NCBI RefSeq assembly: GCF_014644555.1
Contig: NZ_BMKX01000002.1
Span: 1 to 64,000, forward strand
Source of the DNA: Glutamicibacter ardleyensis
Lineage (GTDB): Bacteria > Actinomycetota > Actinomycetes > Actinomycetales > Micrococcaceae
Length of the DNA stretch: 64,000 nucleotides
Direction of reading: 5' to 3'
Of this stretch, positions 47,267 to 55,291 are shown piece after piece (positions within the stretch are counted from its first letter, which is position 1; the number at the start of each line of letters is the position of its first letter). The notes under the pieces were generated by a model, which had not been told where the DNA came from, ran no database searches, and saw only the letters and a list, made by a program, of their open reading frames with translations. Made by a program: the position numbers and the translations under genes.

Positions 47267-47866
47267 CTACTTACGCTGGACTACCTCTTGCGAAAGCTGT
47301 TGCAAATGCGAATATTGCTCTTGCCATTGAGCGGAACTGTAACTTGGGAGATTTAGAGCCTGTTCACGAAGGCCGACCTGACCGTCGAGTAGCTCACGAA
47401 CTATATCAAGCTGTCCGGCGTGCCTGGAGGTCTCCGCGATCATATGCACGATGAGATGTTCTACGGTGCTGTGGCGATGAATGGACCACCAAGGGATGAC
47501 GGCCGGAGAAGCTAACTCTAAATTATCCAACGCCGCTTCTGCGAAGGCGACGGATTTTCGGTACAGCTCTAGCACGTCTTGAACCGAATAATCTGCCGGA
47601 GGCAAAAAATCGATTTGTGAATCCTCACTTTGCAGCAATTCGAGTACATGATCATCGTTAGGGAGTAGCCCCAAGCATTCACCAAAGTAGCCATATTCGG
47701 TCACAGCTAGGTGGTGCACGATGCCAAGCATATGGGTGCCGGTAGGCGTCATCGGACGGCGGGCCAATTCTTCGCTCAGCGCCTCGCACTTCCAAAGCAC
47801 GGTGCTACGTGCCTCATTTAAATAGGCGCGAAGCCTTTGGGCGGACGGATCATTGATGGTGTCCAT
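47267..47866 (-). CDS. DinB/DUF664-family protein
   Basis: A 199-residue protein of the DinB-like four-helix-bundle superfamily (DUF664/mycothiol-transferase-like). The typical N-terminal helix (RAYLNEARSTVLWKCEALSEE) is followed by MLGIVHHLAVTEYGYFGE with a potential metal His pair, and a C-terminal HMIAETSRHAGQLDIVRELLDG providing the third His. In actinobacteria related proteins use mycothiol or bacillithiol as thiol cofactor for conjugation or detoxification; the substrate here is unknown. It is a single gene, divergent from the XRE-cupin regulator. Confidence 0.85.
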   Translation of the reverse strand: MDTINDPSAQRLRAYLNEARSTVLWKCEALSEELARRPMTPTGTHMLGIVHHLAVTEYGYFGECLGLLPNDDHVLELLQSEDSQIDFLPPADYSVQDVLELYRKSVAFAEAALDNLELASPAVIPWWSIHRHSTVEHLIVHMIAETSRHAGQLDIVRELLDGQVGLREQALNLPSYSSAQWQEQYSHLQQLSQEVVQRK

Positions 47867-48011
47867 GCGCCGAGTCTAATTTCAGTCGCGTCCAATGGAC
47901 AGGGCTGAAACGACATTAAGATCGTGAGGTTATCTGAACAGCGACTGCTTAAGTCGGGGCCCGGTTGCATATTGGTAAACTTGCCTAATGTAAGGGTCGG
48001 ATCAGAATGGT

Positions 48012-48641
48012 TTGGCCACATCTGTGACCGAGGACCACCAACCCGTGGCGTCTTGGCAACAAAAATGGTGGGAGCTCATGAAAACACTGCCCGTAGAACC
48101 CACCGGCGCAGCGATCAATATTGGCGCCCGTTTGCGAGGCGTACGACAAACGCGCCGGCTAACAATCGACCAAGTCGCCGAAATGTCTGGGCTGACTAAA
48201 GGTTTCTTGTCTCGGGTCGAACGGGACCTGACAAGCCCATCCGTGTCGACATTGCTCAAGCTCTGCGATGTGTTGGGAATAGAAATTGGCCAACTTTTTT
48301 CTGTGCCCGAAACAAAACTAGTCAGGCTTCAAGAAGCACCACGCATTGCCCTAGGTGGTGAGGGAATCACCGAACAACTTGTCACCCCACGCACCGAAAC
48401 ACGTGTGCAAATGATTAGGGCCGAGGTTGCGCCACAGGGTTCGGGTGAAGCCGAACTATATTCGGTGGACTGCAAGGTGGAAGTGCTTCATGTGATTTCT
48501 GGCGGATTCACTTTGGTGTTGCCCGAGGACCGTATCGAATTGCACGCAGGAGATACCGTGACTTTTCCGGGCCGCGAGCCACACAGCTGGGAAAATACGA
48601 CTGATCAGACAGCCGTAGTCACGTGGACTCTCTTACTCTGA
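48012..48641 (+). CDS. XRE-family regulator with C-terminal cupin domain
   Basis: About 209 residues. Residues about 38-95 form an XRE helix-turn-helix (LRGVRQTRRLTIDQVAEMSGLTKG... LSRVERDLTSPSVSTLLKL). Residues about 130-209 form a cupin_2 sensor domain (VLHVISGGFTLVLPED; HAGDTVTFPGREPHSW). This architecture is shared with PuuR, the putrescine-pathway repressor of E. coli, and with other amine or amino-acid regulators. A ureohydrolase operon lies 1.9 kb downstream, so it is a candidate controller. The frame opens with TTG at 48012; GTG at 48024 or ATG at 48078 (with GGGAG close upstream) are alternative starts. TAATGT at 47986-47991 could be its -10 box. Confidence 0.85.
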   Translation: MATSVTEDHQPVASWQQKWWELMKTLPVEPTGAAINIGARLRGVRQTRRLTIDQVAEMSGLTKGFLSRVERDLTSPSVSTLLKLCDVLGIEIGQLFSVPETKLVRLQEAPRIALGGEGITEQLVTPRTETRVQMIRAEVAPQGSGEAELYSVDCKVEVLHVISGGFTLVLPEDRIELHAGDTVTFPGREPHSWENTTDQTAVVTWTLLL

Positions 48642-48777
48642 ATGACAGTGAGCGGTTCGTTCGGGAAAATTTTAGCCACGAGCGGCTGACCGTTTTAGCT
48701 AGATAAATTTCAAAGCGTATCCTTGAAATAGTGTCAACAACGTTAATCGACGCCGCTAAATAACCGAAGGGAGCTCC

Positions 48778-49191
48778 GTGACGGAAAGTGAGCCACGGGC
48801 TGAACAGTCGGAACTACGCTCTGCCAATTGGTGGATGTCTGCAATTCTCGGTGTCCTCATTGGTGTGACCATGACGTTGATTCGCACCCAACGTAATTTT
48901 TTCATTCTAGGTGCCGCGATTCTTGCCGGCGTAATCTTAGTGTTGGGACTTCGCACTATTTATCGGCGCTCACGCTACCCACAGATGGCTCAGGCTAAAA
49001 CTTCATGGGTTTATGGGCTTTGGGCCGTGTTGTTGCTGGTGCTTGCTGGCCCGGTACAGCTCATATACGTGGCGGACGAACTCGACGAAATTGCCATCAA
49101 GTCGTTAGTTCTCTCGGTGGGTTTCACCCTGGGGTTCCATGAAGTGGACCGGGCCATAGTTGATAGCAGTAAGAAGTCCTTCAAAGCTTAA
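48778..49191 (+). CDS. Small membrane protein, unknown function
   Basis: A 137-residue protein with four likely hydrophobic segments near residues 20-35, 41-58, 80-100 and 108-122, and a basic end (SSKKSFKA). I recognise no family with certainty. The GTG start is preceded by GGGAG at 5 nt. The next gene, a ROK kinase, follows after 34 bp on the same strand, so they may be co-transcribed. Confidence 0.72.
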   Translation: MTESEPRAEQSELRSANWWMSAILGVLIGVTMTLIRTQRNFFILGAAILAGVILVLGLRTIYRRSRYPQMAQAKTSWVYGLWAVLLLVLAGPVQLIYVADELDEIAIKSLVLSVGFTLGFHEVDRAIVDSSKKSFKA

Positions 49192-49225
49192 ACGCTAGGC
49201 AGTGCTCACTCATAGGGAGGATGCG

Positions 49226-50182
49226 ATGTCCGCCGAGAACCTCGCGATCGGAATCGACATCGGGGGAACTAAAATTGCCGGGGGCATAGTAGATGGTAAT
49301 GGCCAGATCCTGCGCCGAAGTTTCCGTCCCACTCCGGGGCAGAATGCAGCCTTGACCGAAGATGCTATCGCCGCCGTAGTTAACGAGCTGAGCGATGGTA
49401 ACCAGCAGCTACCAGTAGGTATCGGAGCCGCCGGGTGGATCAATCGCAGTGGCTCTCACGTTCTTTTCTCGCCTCATCTTGCCTGGCGCGATGAGCCGGT
49501 GCTAGAACGTCTCGAAGCAAAAATGAACCGCAAGATCACCTTAAACAATGACGCGGATGCCGCTGGATGGGCGGAACACCGTTTTGGTGCCGCGCGCGGC
49601 GAAGAGCTCAGCGTTTGCCTAACGCTCGGCACCGGCATTGGCGGCGCAATTATTTTTGATAATCGAATTTTACGGGGCAGCTTTGGTGTTGCCGGCGAGT
49701 TCGGTCATCAAACCTTAGTAGTCGAGGGGCATCGTTGCCCCTGTGGCAACCGTGGGTGTTGGGAGCAATATGTCTCAGGTAACGCGCTGGGACGCGAAGC
49801 CGCAGAGCTTGTCCGGCTCAATTCTCCCCGAGCGCATAATCTTCGTGAGGCCTGCTCCGCGGACCCAGCGCTGGTCACGGGCGCGATGGTGACATCTTTG
49901 GCCGCTAATGGCGACCTCGCCTGTATGGAACTCATTGAAGAGATGGGACATTGGTTGGGATTGGGAATCTCAAACCTTGCAGCAGTTCTGGATCCTGGTG
50001 TCGTGGTGATTGGAGGGGGACTGGGATCCGCTTCTACTTCCCTGATTGCAACGGCCGAGGCGACGTACCGCAAACTCCTTCCGGGACGTGGATACCGCCC
50101 CTACGCCCGCATTGTCCGTGCGCAACTCGGCGCGGATGCAGGGTTGATCGGTGCCGCGGATTTAGCACGACATGACCGCTAA
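49226..50182 (+). CDS. ROK-family sugar kinase (glucokinase-like)
   Basis: A 318-residue ATP-dependent hexose kinase. The N-terminal phosphate-binding motif is GIDIGGTKIAGG (about residue 8-20). The sugar-binding/catalytic region has NNDADAAGWAEHRFG with catalytic Asp and TLGTGIGGAIIFD. The ROK zinc motif CPCGNRGCWEQY (about 170) is complete. This one lacks an HTH, so it is an enzyme, unlike the ROK protein at 31013. I start at the ATG at 49226, six nt after GGGAGG; the frame extends eight codons upstream. Glucose or another hexose/N-acylhexosamine is the likely substrate. Confidence 0.87.
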   Translation: MSAENLAIGIDIGGTKIAGGIVDGNGQILRRSFRPTPGQNAALTEDAIAAVVNELSDGNQQLPVGIGAAGWINRSGSHVLFSPHLAWRDEPVLERLEAKMNRKITLNNDADAAGWAEHRFGAARGEELSVCLTLGTGIGGAIIFDNRILRGSFGVAGEFGHQTLVVEGHRCPCGNRGCWEQYVSGNALGREAAELVRLNSPRAHNLREACSADPALVTGAMVTSLAANGDLACMELIEEMGHWLGLGISNLAAVLDPGVVVIGGGLGSASTSLIATAEATYRKLLPGRGYRPYARIVRAQLGADAGLIGAADLARHDR

Positions 50183-50371
50183 ATAGCTTACAGCTGGGCA
50201 AAACGGCCAGTAGTTCAGATGTGTTATCCAAGATAGAATCTCAGTCTTTTCGCAGGGTGATCCACCTCGTTTTCCCGAAAGGTGTGGTCGTGGCGTCGAC
50301 TGCGTGACGAGCTGAATTTTCCAAAGCAGGAAATTATGAACGTGGCTAAAAATTTACCTAGTTGAGTGTTT

Positions 50372-50412
50372 GAGAGTCTCACTTTCCGTTAGAACGGGAG
50401 GGTGGGGCTCTC
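50372..50412 (+). terminator. Long two-step hairpin (terminator or regulatory RNA element)
   Basis: GAGAGTCTCAC (50372-50382) pairs with GTGGGGCTCTC (50402-50412) using two G-U pairs. Inside it, TTCCGTT pairs with AACGGGA. ATTCTTC follows, so the T-run is weak. It may end the kinase transcript or act as leader structure for the operon downstream. Confidence 0.5.
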
Positions 50413-50450
50413 ATTCTTCACAAACGTGCCTCATTATGGACGAATACACC

Positions 50451-50479
50451 TTGACGGTAGGCGTGCCAATAAATAGCAT
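50451..50479 (+). promoter_or_regulatory. Candidate promoter of the ureohydrolase operon
   Basis: TTGACG (50451-50456), a 17-nt spacer and TAGCAT (50474-50479) match the sigma-70 pattern well. The predicted start, near 50486, would fall inside the ribosome-binding site of the leader ORF, so either this promoter or translation of that ORF may need revision. Confidence 0.5.
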
Positions 50480-50491
50480 GGGAGGAAACTC

Positions 50492-50545
50492 ATGTTTCAT
50501 ATTAGGCAACTCTTGATTGGGTGTGCCGGGAGGAAGCGTTCATGA
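50492..50545 (+). CDS. Candidate 17-residue leader peptide overlapping the ureohydrolase start
   Basis: An ATG at 50492 with an excellent GGGAGGA ribosome-binding site opens [17 protein letters not shown]. Its TGA overlaps the ATG of the ureohydrolase gene (ATGA, 50542-50545), the classic arrangement for translational coupling. It has three Arg codons, two of them AGG. The downstream operon probably handles arginine-derived guanidino compounds. It could sense arginine charging, or merely deliver ribosomes to the next start, or be chance. Confidence 0.45.
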   Translation: MFHIRQLLIGCAGRKRS

Positions 50546-51528
50546 AAGAAGTACGGATCGAAGAAAATGGGAACATCGGCCCCATCAATGCCGCCGTCAT
50601 TCCCCGTTACGCAGGCGGTGGAACCTACGCACGGTTGCCACGCCTAGATCAGGTATCAAAGTCCGATATTAAAATTGTTGGCGTTCCCTTTGACACCGGT
50701 GTTTCTTACCGCCCTGGGGCCCGCTTCGGCGCAAACCACGTGCGTGAATCGTCGCGATTGATCCGTCCCTATAACCCAGCCGTCGACGTTTCGCCTTTCG
50801 CCTTGAGCCAGGTCTCCGACGCTGGAGATATGGCAGTCAACCCGTTCAATATCAATGAAGCCATTGAAACAATCGAACACAACGCACTAGAACTGACCGA
50901 GGATGGTGCGACGTTGGTGACTATAGGTGGTGACCACACCATTGCGCTGCCTTTACTGCGTGCCGCTTCGCAGCGCGCTGGGGCACCGGTAGCAATGTTG
51001 CACTTCGATGCGCACTTGGACACCTGGGATACCTACTTCGGCGCCGAATATACCCACGGCACACCATTCCGTCGCGCTGTCGAGGAGGGCATCCTCGATA
51101 CTGAGGCGATCTGCCATGTGGGAACCCGCGGTCCTCTCTACGGTAAGAAAGACCTCGAAGATGACAAGCGTTTCGGTTTTGGCATCGTTACAAGCTCAGA
51201 TGTCTACTATCAGGGCGTTAAAGAAATTGTTGCTAAACTGCGTGATCGTATCGGCAATCGTCCGCTCTATATCTCAGTAGATATCGACGTTCTTGACCCA
51301 GCACATGCGCCTGGCACCGGCACTCCAGAAGCCGGCGGTATTACTAGCCGCGAACTGTTGGAAATCTTGCGCGGCTTGCGTGGACTGAAAATTGTGGGCG
51401 CCGATATTGTTGAGGTGGCACCTGCCTATGATCATGCAGAGCTCACAGGCGTTGCTGCCTCGCACGTCACCTATGACCTGATCAGCCTGATCAGTGAATA
51501 CCGTCAGCTGAATGGACAGAACAACTAA
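50542..51528 (+). CDS. Ureohydrolase: agmatinase or guanidinobutyrase
   Basis: A 328-residue binuclear-metal (Mn, possibly Ni) enzyme that releases urea from a guanidino compound. Conserved metal-ligand motifs: [19 protein letters not shown] and [35 protein letters not shown] is typical of the agmatinase branch. I use the ATG at 50542, eight nt after GGGAGGA. It overlaps by one base the gene for a thiamine-diphosphate decarboxylase. That pairing fits guanidinobutyrase (GbuA): the decarboxylase makes 4-guanidinobutyraldehyde from 2-ketoarginine, oxidation gives 4-guanidinobutyrate, and this enzyme releases GABA and urea. Agmatinase (SpeB) is the alternative; the sequence alone does not decide. 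An XRE-cupin regulator lies upstream. Confidence 0.85.
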   Translation: MKEVRIEENGNIGPINAAVIPRYAGGGTYARLPRLDQVSKSDIKIVGVPFDTGVSYRPGARFGANHVRESSRLIRPYNPAVDVSPFALSQVSDAGDMAVNPFNINEAIETIEHNALELTEDGATLVTIGGDHTIALPLLRAASQRAGAPVAMLHFDAHLDTWDTYFGAEYTHGTPFRRAVEEGILDTEAICHVGTRGPLYGKKDLEDDKRFGFGIVTSSDVYYQGVKEIVAKLRDRIGNRPLYISVDIDVLDPAHAPGTGTPEAGGITSRELLEILRGLRGLKIVGADIVEVAPAYDHAELTGVAASHVTYDLISLISEYRQLNGQNN

Positions 51529-53201
51529 TGAGCAACGAAGTGCAGCGTAACGGTGGTGACCTCGTTGTTGAAACGCTCAGTGCTCTCGGAGCTAAAACGG
51601 TCTTCGGGATTCCCGGGCAACATGCGTTGGGTCTTTTTGACGCGTTGTCTCGTTCCAATCTGCAGTTCATTTCTTCGCGGGTGGAAAACAACTCTGCATT
51701 CGCCGCGGATGGTTATAGCCGCGCCACCGGTGAGGTAGGAGTACTTTTCCTTTCCACAGGCCCCGGAGCACTGACCTCTCTGGCAGGGTTGCAGGAAGCC
51801 TATGCCACCGGTGTGCCAATGGTGGTTATTGCAAGCCAGATCCCACTGGATGGCTTAGGTGCACGACGTAAAGGCATGTTGCACCAACTTGATGACCAGA
51901 AGGCCTCGGCTGCGAACGTCACCAAGTTCCAGCAAACGGTGCATCACGCCTCCGGCATACCTTCGGCGATCCAAGACGCTTGGGCGCAGGCGGTAACCGT
52001 GCCAATGGGGCCGGTGTGGGTTGAAGTGCCGCAGGACGTCTTACTGGCACCGGTCTTTGTTCCACCCGTGCATGATGCCTTGGCCGAGGCTTATGAGCAC
52101 CCACCCCGGGTCGAACTGATTGACGAGGCAGTTCGCTGGCTCTCAGATGCTAAACGACCAGTCATCGTCGCCGGTGGTGGAGTGCGACGGGCCGGAGCGG
52201 AAAGCGAACTGCTCCAGGTCGCCGAGAAGCTTAATGCCCCAGTGCTGTGTACTCCTGGAGGTAACGGTGCGTTCCCATGGGAACACGAGCTTTCTTTGCA
52301 GTCTTGGGTAGAAGACCGATACGTCACCGAGGTCTTGGAAGACGCAGACGTCTTGGTAGTTGTCGGCTCATCGCTGGGCGAAGTGTCCAGTAACTACTTC
52401 ACCCTGGCTCCTCGTGGACACATGATTCAAATCGATGCCGAGCCGCGGGTGCTTGAGTCAAACACCCCGGCCCTGGGAATCCGCGCTGATGCCAAGACTG
52501 CTTTGGAATTCTTGGTCTCGAAACTCAACACGACTCAACTGTCTAGTAGCCCTGACTGGCACGGACAAAGTCCAGCGCAGCTGGTCACTCAAACCCTGGG
52601 CAAGGTGCAGAACCGACTGCGAGGCCAAGGGCTGGATCTCGAGCAGAAGTTCATGGCCGATATCCGCGAAGCGGTGCCAGCGGATATGCAGACCTTCTGG
52701 GATATGACGATTGCGGCCTATTGGGGCTGGAGCTGCTGGGATTCTCGCGATGGTGAATTCCACTCAGCGCAGGGTGCCGGTGGATTAGGGTTTGGCTTCC
52801 CTTCGGCCATTGGCGGTTCCATTGGCCTGCAAATCAAGGGCGCCTCGGCCGAGCAAGCGCGAGTTCTTGCGGTATCGGGTGATGGCTCATCTATGTATTC
52901 AATTGCTGAACTTGCCACCGCGAAGCAACACAACGTGCCTGTGACATGGCTAATCGTTGACGATGGCGGGTACGGAATTCTACGCGAATATATGGAAGGT
53001 GCCTTTGGCAAGGCAACAGCTACCGAGCTAACCCGGCCCGATTTTGTCGCGCTGGCTCAATCCTTCGGAGTTCCAGCGCGGCTGGTGGAAGCGGATCAGA
53101 TTGGTGAGGCGCTACGTGAATCATTTGCGGGCGAAGGGCCCAACGTGATCGTTGTACAGACGCTTCTGCGCATGTTCGCGCCGACCCACCTAGGGGAATA
53201 G
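51528..53201 (+). CDS. Thiamine-diphosphate-dependent decarboxylase (acetolactate synthase-like; AruI candidate)
   Basis: A 557-residue enzyme of the pyruvate-oxidase/acetolactate-synthase fold. The N-terminal Pyr domain has the cofactor-activating Glu53 in SSRVENNSAFAADGYSRATG. A central Rossmann-like domain contains VIVAGGGVRRAG. The C-terminal PP domain has the ThDP motif AVSGDGSSMYSIAELATA with VDDGGYGILREYM closing it. The start overlaps the ureohydrolase stop (TAATG), so the two are translated together. Among ThDP enzymes, 5-guanidino-2-oxopentanoate decarboxylase (AruI) is the one expected beside a guanidinobutyrase; this is inferred from context. Acetolactate synthase is less likely, because no small subunit or ilv genes are present. 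A terminator follows. Confidence 0.8.
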   Translation: MSNEVQRNGGDLVVETLSALGAKTVFGIPGQHALGLFDALSRSNLQFISSRVENNSAFAADGYSRATGEVGVLFLSTGPGALTSLAGLQEAYATGVPMVVIASQIPLDGLGARRKGMLHQLDDQKASAANVTKFQQTVHHASGIPSAIQDAWAQAVTVPMGPVWVEVPQDVLLAPVFVPPVHDALAEAYEHPPRVELIDEAVRWLSDAKRPVIVAGGGVRRAGAESELLQVAEKLNAPVLCTPGGNGAFPWEHELSLQSWVEDRYVTEVLEDADVLVVVGSSLGEVSSNYFTLAPRGHMIQIDAEPRVLESNTPALGIRADAKTALEFLVSKLNTTQLSSSPDWHGQSPAQLVTQTLGKVQNRLRGQGLDLEQKFMADIREAVPADMQTFWDMTIAAYWGWSCWDSRDGEFHSAQGAGGLGFGFPSAIGGSIGLQIKGASAEQARVLAVSGDGSSMYSIAELATAKQHNVPVTWLIVDDGGYGILREYMEGAFGKATATELTRPDFVALAQSFGVPARLVEADQIGEALRESFAGEGPNVIVVQTLLRMFAPTHLGE

Positions 53202-53209
53202 CACATAGT

Positions 53210-53237
53210 TTCGGCGCCCTCGAAAGGGGGCGCCGAA
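53210..53237 (+). terminator. Terminator after the decarboxylase gene
   Basis: TTCGGCGCCC and GGGCGCCGAA pair over 10 bp around an 8-nt loop, 9 bp after the stop. The following gene is convergent, so it may serve both. Confidence 0.85.
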
Positions 53238-53247
53238 GGTGTCTGAG

Positions 53248-53460
53248 CTAATGCGTGAAGTGGTAAACGACTCCGAATAGCAATGTAGAGACGCCCATGC
53301 TTATACCGATGAGCAGTGGCACCCAGTCCAGAGACTGAATCGCCAACATCACTGCGAAGGCCGTGAAGAGCAATATTGCCCCAATACCTCCGAAGATCAC
53401 CCCTCCGCCACCATGATGCTGCACGGCGGAATGTGCAGTCCTTTGGATATGTGGTGTCAT
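53248..53460 (-). CDS. Small two-helix membrane protein, unknown function
   Basis: A 70-residue protein with a His/Gly-rich N-terminus (HSAVQHHGGGG), two hydrophobic helices (about 21-42 and 46-65) and a final YHFTH. I recognise no family. The shared terminator at its 3' end and the lack of competing frames support it as a gene. Confidence 0.6.
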   Translation of the reverse strand: MTPHIQRTAHSAVQHHGGGGVIFGGIGAILLFTAFAVMLAIQSLDWVPLLIGISMGVSTLLFGVVYHFTH

Positions 53461-53521
53461 GCCCTCATGGTACGACCGAAGCCAGCGGAATTACCCTGCT
53501 TTGGCAAATAATTCGATATTG

Positions 53522-54397
53522 TCAGATTTGATTGGAACGCGTCTGAGTGCGCAGCTGATGTACTCGCAACGCCGCATTGTTTAATGATTCGTAATTAGCT
53601 CCGGGGCCTTGGGCGATGAACCCATCGCAGAAGTGATCGGCAGCTACCTGTTTACCGAAAGCCAAACCTTGATAAGTCCCTCCAGCCATCCGAATTAGGT
53701 GTGCTCCGGCTGCGATGTCCCACGGTTTGGTATCAAAACCGATACTAGCGTCACACCATCCAGCCGCCACATGCGCGAGCCCCAGCGCGGCCGACACTTT
53801 GCGACGTACCGTGGCAAAGTCTTGAATCCATGCTCCGAATACTTCCAAAGCCAGCGGTCCATCCTTAATCAGGGATTCTGCGCCGGGGTAGTCAGTCATC
53901 AGATTTGCGCGTGCCTGCTCGGGACGTTGGCTCGGGGTAAGGCGCTGGTTGTTGAGATACGCAGCCTCGGAGTTAGCGCTAAATTGATCGCCAGAGATCG
54001 GGTCGACAATCACCGCGGCAACCAACTGATTGTCGATGGCCGCAGCGATAGAGACGCAGAAAAACGCGATGCCGTGTACGAAGTTGCTGGTCCCATCGAT
54101 CGGATCAACGATCCACTGCACTTGAGCGGCCGCCGGTGTTCCCGAATCCATGTCGATATTTTCTTCACCAAGAACCCAAGAGCCCGGAAAAGCGGTACGC
54201 AGCGAGTTGGTGATGATCTCCTGGCTTTGCTTGTCCACGGCGGTGACTAGATCATGACTGTTAGTTTTCTCTTCGAAGGTGATTTTGTTGCGAAATGCAC
54301 CTTGTATTGCGGGCGCCGCCTGCAGTGCGGCGTTCAGCGCCGTGAGTCGAAGAGTCTCAGCCAGTTCCGGCATTGAAGCTATTTTGTGTGAAGTCAC
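53522..54397 (-). CDS. Inositol monophosphatase family protein
   Basis: A 291-residue Mg-dependent phosphatase of the IMPase/CysQ/FBPase superfamily. Metal-binding motif 1 is WIVDPIDGTSNFVHG (about residue 95), with the upstream Glu in LGEENIDMD. Motif 2 is WDIAAGAHLIRMAGG (about 221). Likely substrates are inositol 1-phosphate, histidinol phosphate or 3'-phosphoadenosine 5'-phosphate. Inositol phosphatase is plausible because actinobacteria need inositol for mycothiol. It is transcribed leftwards between two catabolic units and looks independent of both. Confidence 0.88.
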   Translation of the reverse strand: MTSHKIASMPELAETLRLTALNAALQAAPAIQGAFRNKITFEEKTNSHDLVTAVDKQSQEIITNSLRTAFPGSWVLGEENIDMDSGTPAAAQVQWIVDPIDGTSNFVHGIAFFCVSIAAAIDNQLVAAVIVDPISGDQFSANSEAAYLNNQRLTPSQRPEQARANLMTDYPGAESLIKDGPLALEVFGAWIQDFATVRRKVSAALGLAHVAAGWCDASIGFDTKPWDIAAGAHLIRMAGGTYQGLAFGKQVAADHFCDGFIAQGPGANYESLNNAALRVHQLRTQTRSNQI

Positions 54398-54472
54398 GGT
54401 TTAACCCTACTCGGTGCGCGGTCACCGGTTTGTTTGTGGGGTTATTGAAGACCGAACAGTTAGACTTCCAGT

Positions 54473-55192
54473 ATGAGTAGCATGCAACCGATTTTGCCCA
54501 AAGAGTCATTGACGGATCAAGTCACTACGAAGATTCGCGCGGCGATTGTGTCCGGTGAAATGACGCCGGGCAATCATTACTCGGCGATTGCTATTTCTGA
54601 GAAGCTCGGAGTTTCGCGTACTCCGGTACGCGAAGCGTTGCAGTTGCTCGAAAAGGAAGGCATTGTGACCGTCGCGAAAAATCGTGGTGTGCGCGTGAAT
54701 CAGATTTCCTTGGACGACATTGTCGAGGTATTCCAACTTCGTTTGGTTGTGGAGCCCCCGGCCGCGGCCCGTGCGGTACTCAACGCCAGCGAGGCTGATC
54801 TTGAGATTTTACGCGAACTGCACCACGAAATGATCTTGGTGGGGCAGACCGGGGACGGGCGTGCCACCTTAGAGGCGGATAAAAAGTTCCATCTTTACTT
54901 ACTCGGGCTGGCGCGTAACGCGAAACTTGACGGCATTGTCGGGGAACTGCGCAATTTGGTGTTGGCCCATGGGCAGGTCACGATTCCACAGGCCCGAACG
55001 AGCCAAGATCTAGCCGGTGACCGCGATGAGCTCATGAACGCAATCCTGAAACGCGATCCATCCGGTGCGCAGATCGCCATGCAAAATCACGTTTTGCGCA
55101 CCGCGCAGATGCTCGTGCGAGCGGTGTGCGCGCGCACGCCAGGGCTGAATGATGAGCAGTACCTGTCTCGGTTGGAAGAGCTCATCTTTTAG
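54473..55192 (+). CDS. GntR-family regulator (FCD/FadR subfamily)
   Basis: A 239-residue regulator. The winged HTH (about 12-78) reads AIAISEKLGVSRTPVREALQLLEKEGIV. The all-helical FCD ligand domain (about 85-215) carries the usual metal-type residues (ADKKFHLYLLGLA; His in NHVLRTAQ). FCD regulators sense carboxylic or dicarboxylic acids. It precedes, in the same direction, a four-gene acyl-CoA catabolic operon, and a 12-bp perfect palindrome (55241-55252) lies between them. Control of that operon is therefore likely. CsiR-type regulators of glutarate use belong to this family. The start is ATG without a clear ribosome-binding site. Confidence 0.9.
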   Translation: MSSMQPILPKESLTDQVTTKIRAAIVSGEMTPGNHYSAIAISEKLGVSRTPVREALQLLEKEGIVTVAKNRGVRVNQISLDDIVEVFQLRLVVEPPAAARAVLNASEADLEILRELHHEMILVGQTGDGRATLEADKKFHLYLLGLARNAKLDGIVGELRNLVLAHGQVTIPQARTSQDLAGDRDELMNAILKRDPSGAQIAMQNHVLRTAQMLVRAVCARTPGLNDEQYLSRLEELIF

Positions 55193-55237
55193 CCTCGATT
55201 ATTCCCCGTGCTATTGAACACTGGAACTAATTGCCAT

Positions 55238-55262
55238 ACAGTTGCATGCAACATGTAACTGT
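55238..55262 (+). promoter_or_regulatory. Candidate operator for the GntR regulator
   Basis: The perfect palindrome GTTGCATGCAAC (55241-55252) sits inside a wider inverted repeat ACAGTT...AACTGT (55238-55262), 30 bp before the CoA-transferase start. Its TTGCATGCAA core resembles sites bound by FCD-type GntR proteins (TTG-N4-CAA). Confidence 0.6.
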
Positions 55263-55291
55263 TCATTTTGGGATTAGATCGTAGGTGGCTC

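Larger units (their letters stand above)
50183..50491. other. Leader/intergenic region before the ureohydrolase operon
   Basis: No gene of normal size fits here. The stretch holds a long stem-loop (50372-50412) and a promoter-like pair (50451-50479), each listed separately. It may carry operators for the operon downstream. Confidence 0.5.

Noticed and set aside
46826-47356. 176-codon rightward frame between the VIT1-like and DinB-like genes
   Set aside because: It runs into the 3' end of the DinB-like gene on the other strand and lacks protein-like sequence.
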